Part shown: positions 62,661 to 64,000 of the stretch, in pieces
Numbering within the stretch: the stretch's first letter is position 1
Layout: the number at the start of each line of letters is the position of its first letter
Assembly: GCF_013626205.1 (NCBI RefSeq)
Contig: NZ_QHJE01000001.1
Location: forward strand, 1,833,501 to 1,897,500
From: Hyphomicrobium methylovorum
GTDB taxonomy: Bacteria; Pseudomonadota; Alphaproteobacteria; Rhizobiales; Hyphomicrobiaceae
Direction of reading: 5' to 3'
Length of the DNA: 64,000 nt
Translations under genes and position numbers: made by a program
Notes under the pieces: generated by a model
Seen by the model: only the letters and a program-made list of their open reading frames with translations
Database searches by the model: none
Told to the model about the DNA's origin: nothing

Positions 62661-64000
62661 TTACTTGTTTGCCGTCATCACCGGCGCGCGACGCATCAAC
62701 TCGTCAATGTGGCTGCGTTCTTTCTGGAAGTTTGCGAGGTCTTTGCCTTCGAGCTTGCGTTCGCGAGGCACTTGAATCGACATCGGGTCCACGAAGCGGC
62801 TGTTGACGAGCACTTCGAAGTGCACGTGCGGGCCTGACGACAGGCCGGTCGAGCCGACGTATCCGATGATGTCGCCTTGGCGGACCTTCATGCCGGGTGA
62901 AACTTTGGCGAAGCGGCTCATATGGCCGTACGCGGTCTGATAGCCGTTCGCATGGCGGACGCGAATGTAATTTCCGTAATAGCCCTTGTGGCCAACTTCT
63001 TCGATCGTGCCGTTACCGGCGGCGAAAATCGGTGTGCCTGTTGGGCAGGCCCAGTCAACGCCCGTGTGCATTTTGCGCGAGTTCAACAGCGGGTGATAGC
63101 GCACGCCGAAGCCTGACGTGAGGCGCACGTCGTTGCCGCGCACCGGTTTGCGGACAAGGAATTTTTTCGAGTTGTTTCCTTCGTCGTCATAGTAGTCGAC
63201 GACGCCGTCAGCGGAGCGGAAGCGATAGAAGCGATATGTCGTGCCGCCGGTATTCATGGCCGTGAAGAGCAGTTCGCCCGGTGGACCGTCGGTCGATTGT
63301 TCGTTCTTCATGTCGAAGAACATTTCAAGCGTATCGCCCGGGCGCACGCGGCGGCGGAAGTCGCTATCGAAGGCGTTGATGCGAAGAACCTGCGTGATCG
63401 TTTCCGGTGACAGGCTTTGCGTTAAACCCGCAAGATACACGCTGGCATAAAGGCTGGCGTTCTGCGGATCGTCTCCATCGTTGTCGGCCACGAGCTGAAG
63501 CTGGTGTTCGAACGGCGGCTGCGATGATGCAACGAATTCGCCTGCAGCGCTGCGGCTGACGGTGACGAGATGGTCATGACCGTCAGAGAAGATCGAGTAG
63601 CGCGCGGGCTCTTTCTTGTTCGGATCTGCGAGCGACGGCACCAGCGTGATGCGCACTTCCTGGCCCGGCACGAGCGCGCTTTCGGGGAAGATGTTGCGGC
63701 CCGAGTCGATCATGTTGCGCACATCCCAATCGGGTGCGCCGGCCTTCGCGAGAATTTTTGCGAGCGTATCTTGCGCGCCGACTTTGACGACGATGACTTC
63801 GCCATCTTCGAGATCATCGGGTTCGTCGGGTGCGTCCGCCGACTTGAAAATGTCGGTCGTGTTGATGCTGTCGGCCGTTGCGGACGTTGGATGCCAGGCG
63901 GCCGTTCCTTCAACCGGCGAAGCGGGCGTGTTGCCATCAGTGGCTTCAGCCGTTTCCTGCGGACGCGGAGGCTCGGCGCTCTTTTCGACGATGTCTTGAA
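62661..64000 (-). CDS. M23-family peptidoglycan endopeptidase, N-terminus cut by the window
   Basis: The frame runs from the stop at 62661 to the right edge with no stop, so the protein is partial (447 residues visible). An acidic/Pro-rich stretch is followed by a LysM/OapA-like segment (VKVGAQDTLAKILAKAG), then a linker domain and the C-terminal M23 domain: HPLLNSRKMHTGVDWACPTG with the HxxxD zinc pair and GPHVHFEVLVN with the HxH. It likely cleaves peptidoglycan cross-links in cell division or growth. A GTG at 63722 would be only an internal start. Confidence 0.88.
   Translation of the reverse strand, partial: QDIVEKSAEPPRPQETAEATDGNTPASPVEGTAAWHPTSATADSINTTDIFKSADAPDEPDDLEDGEVIVVKVGAQDTLAKILAKAGAPDWDVRNMIDSGRNIFPESALVPGQEVRITLVPSLADPNKKEPARYSIFSDGHDHLVTVSRSAAGEFVASSQPPFEHQLQLVADNDGDDPQNASLYASVYLAGLTQSLSPETITQVLRINAFDSDFRRRVRPGDTLEMFFDMKNEQSTDGPPGELLFTAMNTGGTTYRFYRFRSADGVVDYYDDEGNNSKKFLVRKPVRGNDVRLTSGFGVRYHPLLNSRKMHTGVDWACPTGTPIFAAGNGTIEEVGHKGYYGNYIRVRHANGYQTAYGHMSRFAKVSPGMKVRQGDIIGYVGSTGLSSGPHVHFEVLVNSRFVDPMSIQVPRERKLEGKDLANFQKERSHIDELMRRAPVMTANK

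Overview
The window looks like an alphaproteobacterial chromosome of the order Hyphomicrobiales, and a Hyphomicrobium-like organism fits best. This rests on gene order and family type: murJ-trpS-usp-nfu, rimI-fur-plsC-miaB-phoH-ybeY-corC-lnt-(PraR-type HTH)-metK, rimP-nusA-ylxR-infB-rbfA-truB-rpsO-pnp, fabI-fabB-fabA next to irr, and lysC-ptsP-prfA-prmC-DUF4167-clpB. The tRNA-His has no encoded G-1 and carries A73, which is an alphaproteobacterial hallmark. Species cannot be fixed from the sequence alone. Most of the window is core housekeeping DNA. I see no insertion sequence, prophage, CRISPR array, rRNA gene or integrase.

Layout. 1-25.3 kb is all plus strand. It starts with the 3' end of murJ, then trpS, a universal-stress protein and nfu (whose promoter carries an Irr/ICE-like box), then a RutE-type nitroreductase, tsaB, rimI, fur, plsC and miaB. 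Next come the phoH-ybeY-corC-lnt group, a PraR-like regulator, metK, trmB, and the translation/RNA operon rimP to pnp. An aminoglycoside-phosphotransferase-like kinase sits inside that operon. 25.3-29.5 kb is minus strand: a small exported Cys protein, murI, and the unsaturated fatty acid genes fabI, fabB and fabA. irr lies divergent to fabA. 30.2-37.2 kb holds an SH3 protein, a D-glycerate/glyoxylate reductase, an SRPBCC-like/M50 membrane protease fusion, moeB, cysK, dut and coaBC. 37.3-41.7 kb holds a periplasmic copper chaperone, a DUF4212-sodium/solute symporter fusion and glpD.

41.8-44.6 kb is the least conventional stretch. It has a Cys-rich orphan protein, a histidine kinase with no sensor domain, two tandem paralogous small membrane proteins (DUF5985-like) translationally coupled to a winged-helix-like protein, and tRNA-His. 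44.7-57.4 kb returns to housekeeping: rhomboid protease, ubiG, lysC, ptsP (nitrogen-PTS enzyme I), a membrane-anchored HTH protein, prfA, prmC, a DUF4167 protein with an Glu-Arg-x repeat, and clpB. 57.7-64 kb holds an exported protein with a Tlde1/L,D-transpeptidase-like end, a dihydrofolate-reductase-family protein, a cytochrome c, a glycine-zipper protein, a glyoxalase-fold protein, a GntP permease and a truncated M23 peptidase running off the right edge.

How it works together. Three iron or metal threads meet here: Irr and a Fur/Mur-type regulator, an Irr-box candidate at the Fe-S carrier gene nfu, and Cys-rich or heme proteins. The translation block couples elongation and release (NusA, IF2, RF1, PrmC) to RNA processing (PNPase, RbfA, TruB, TrmB, MiaB, YbeY). 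The best candidate for an undescribed system is the 42.6-44.4 kb cluster (winged-helix protein, two 3-TM proteins, orphan kinase); its function is unknown and the link to the kinase is inference.
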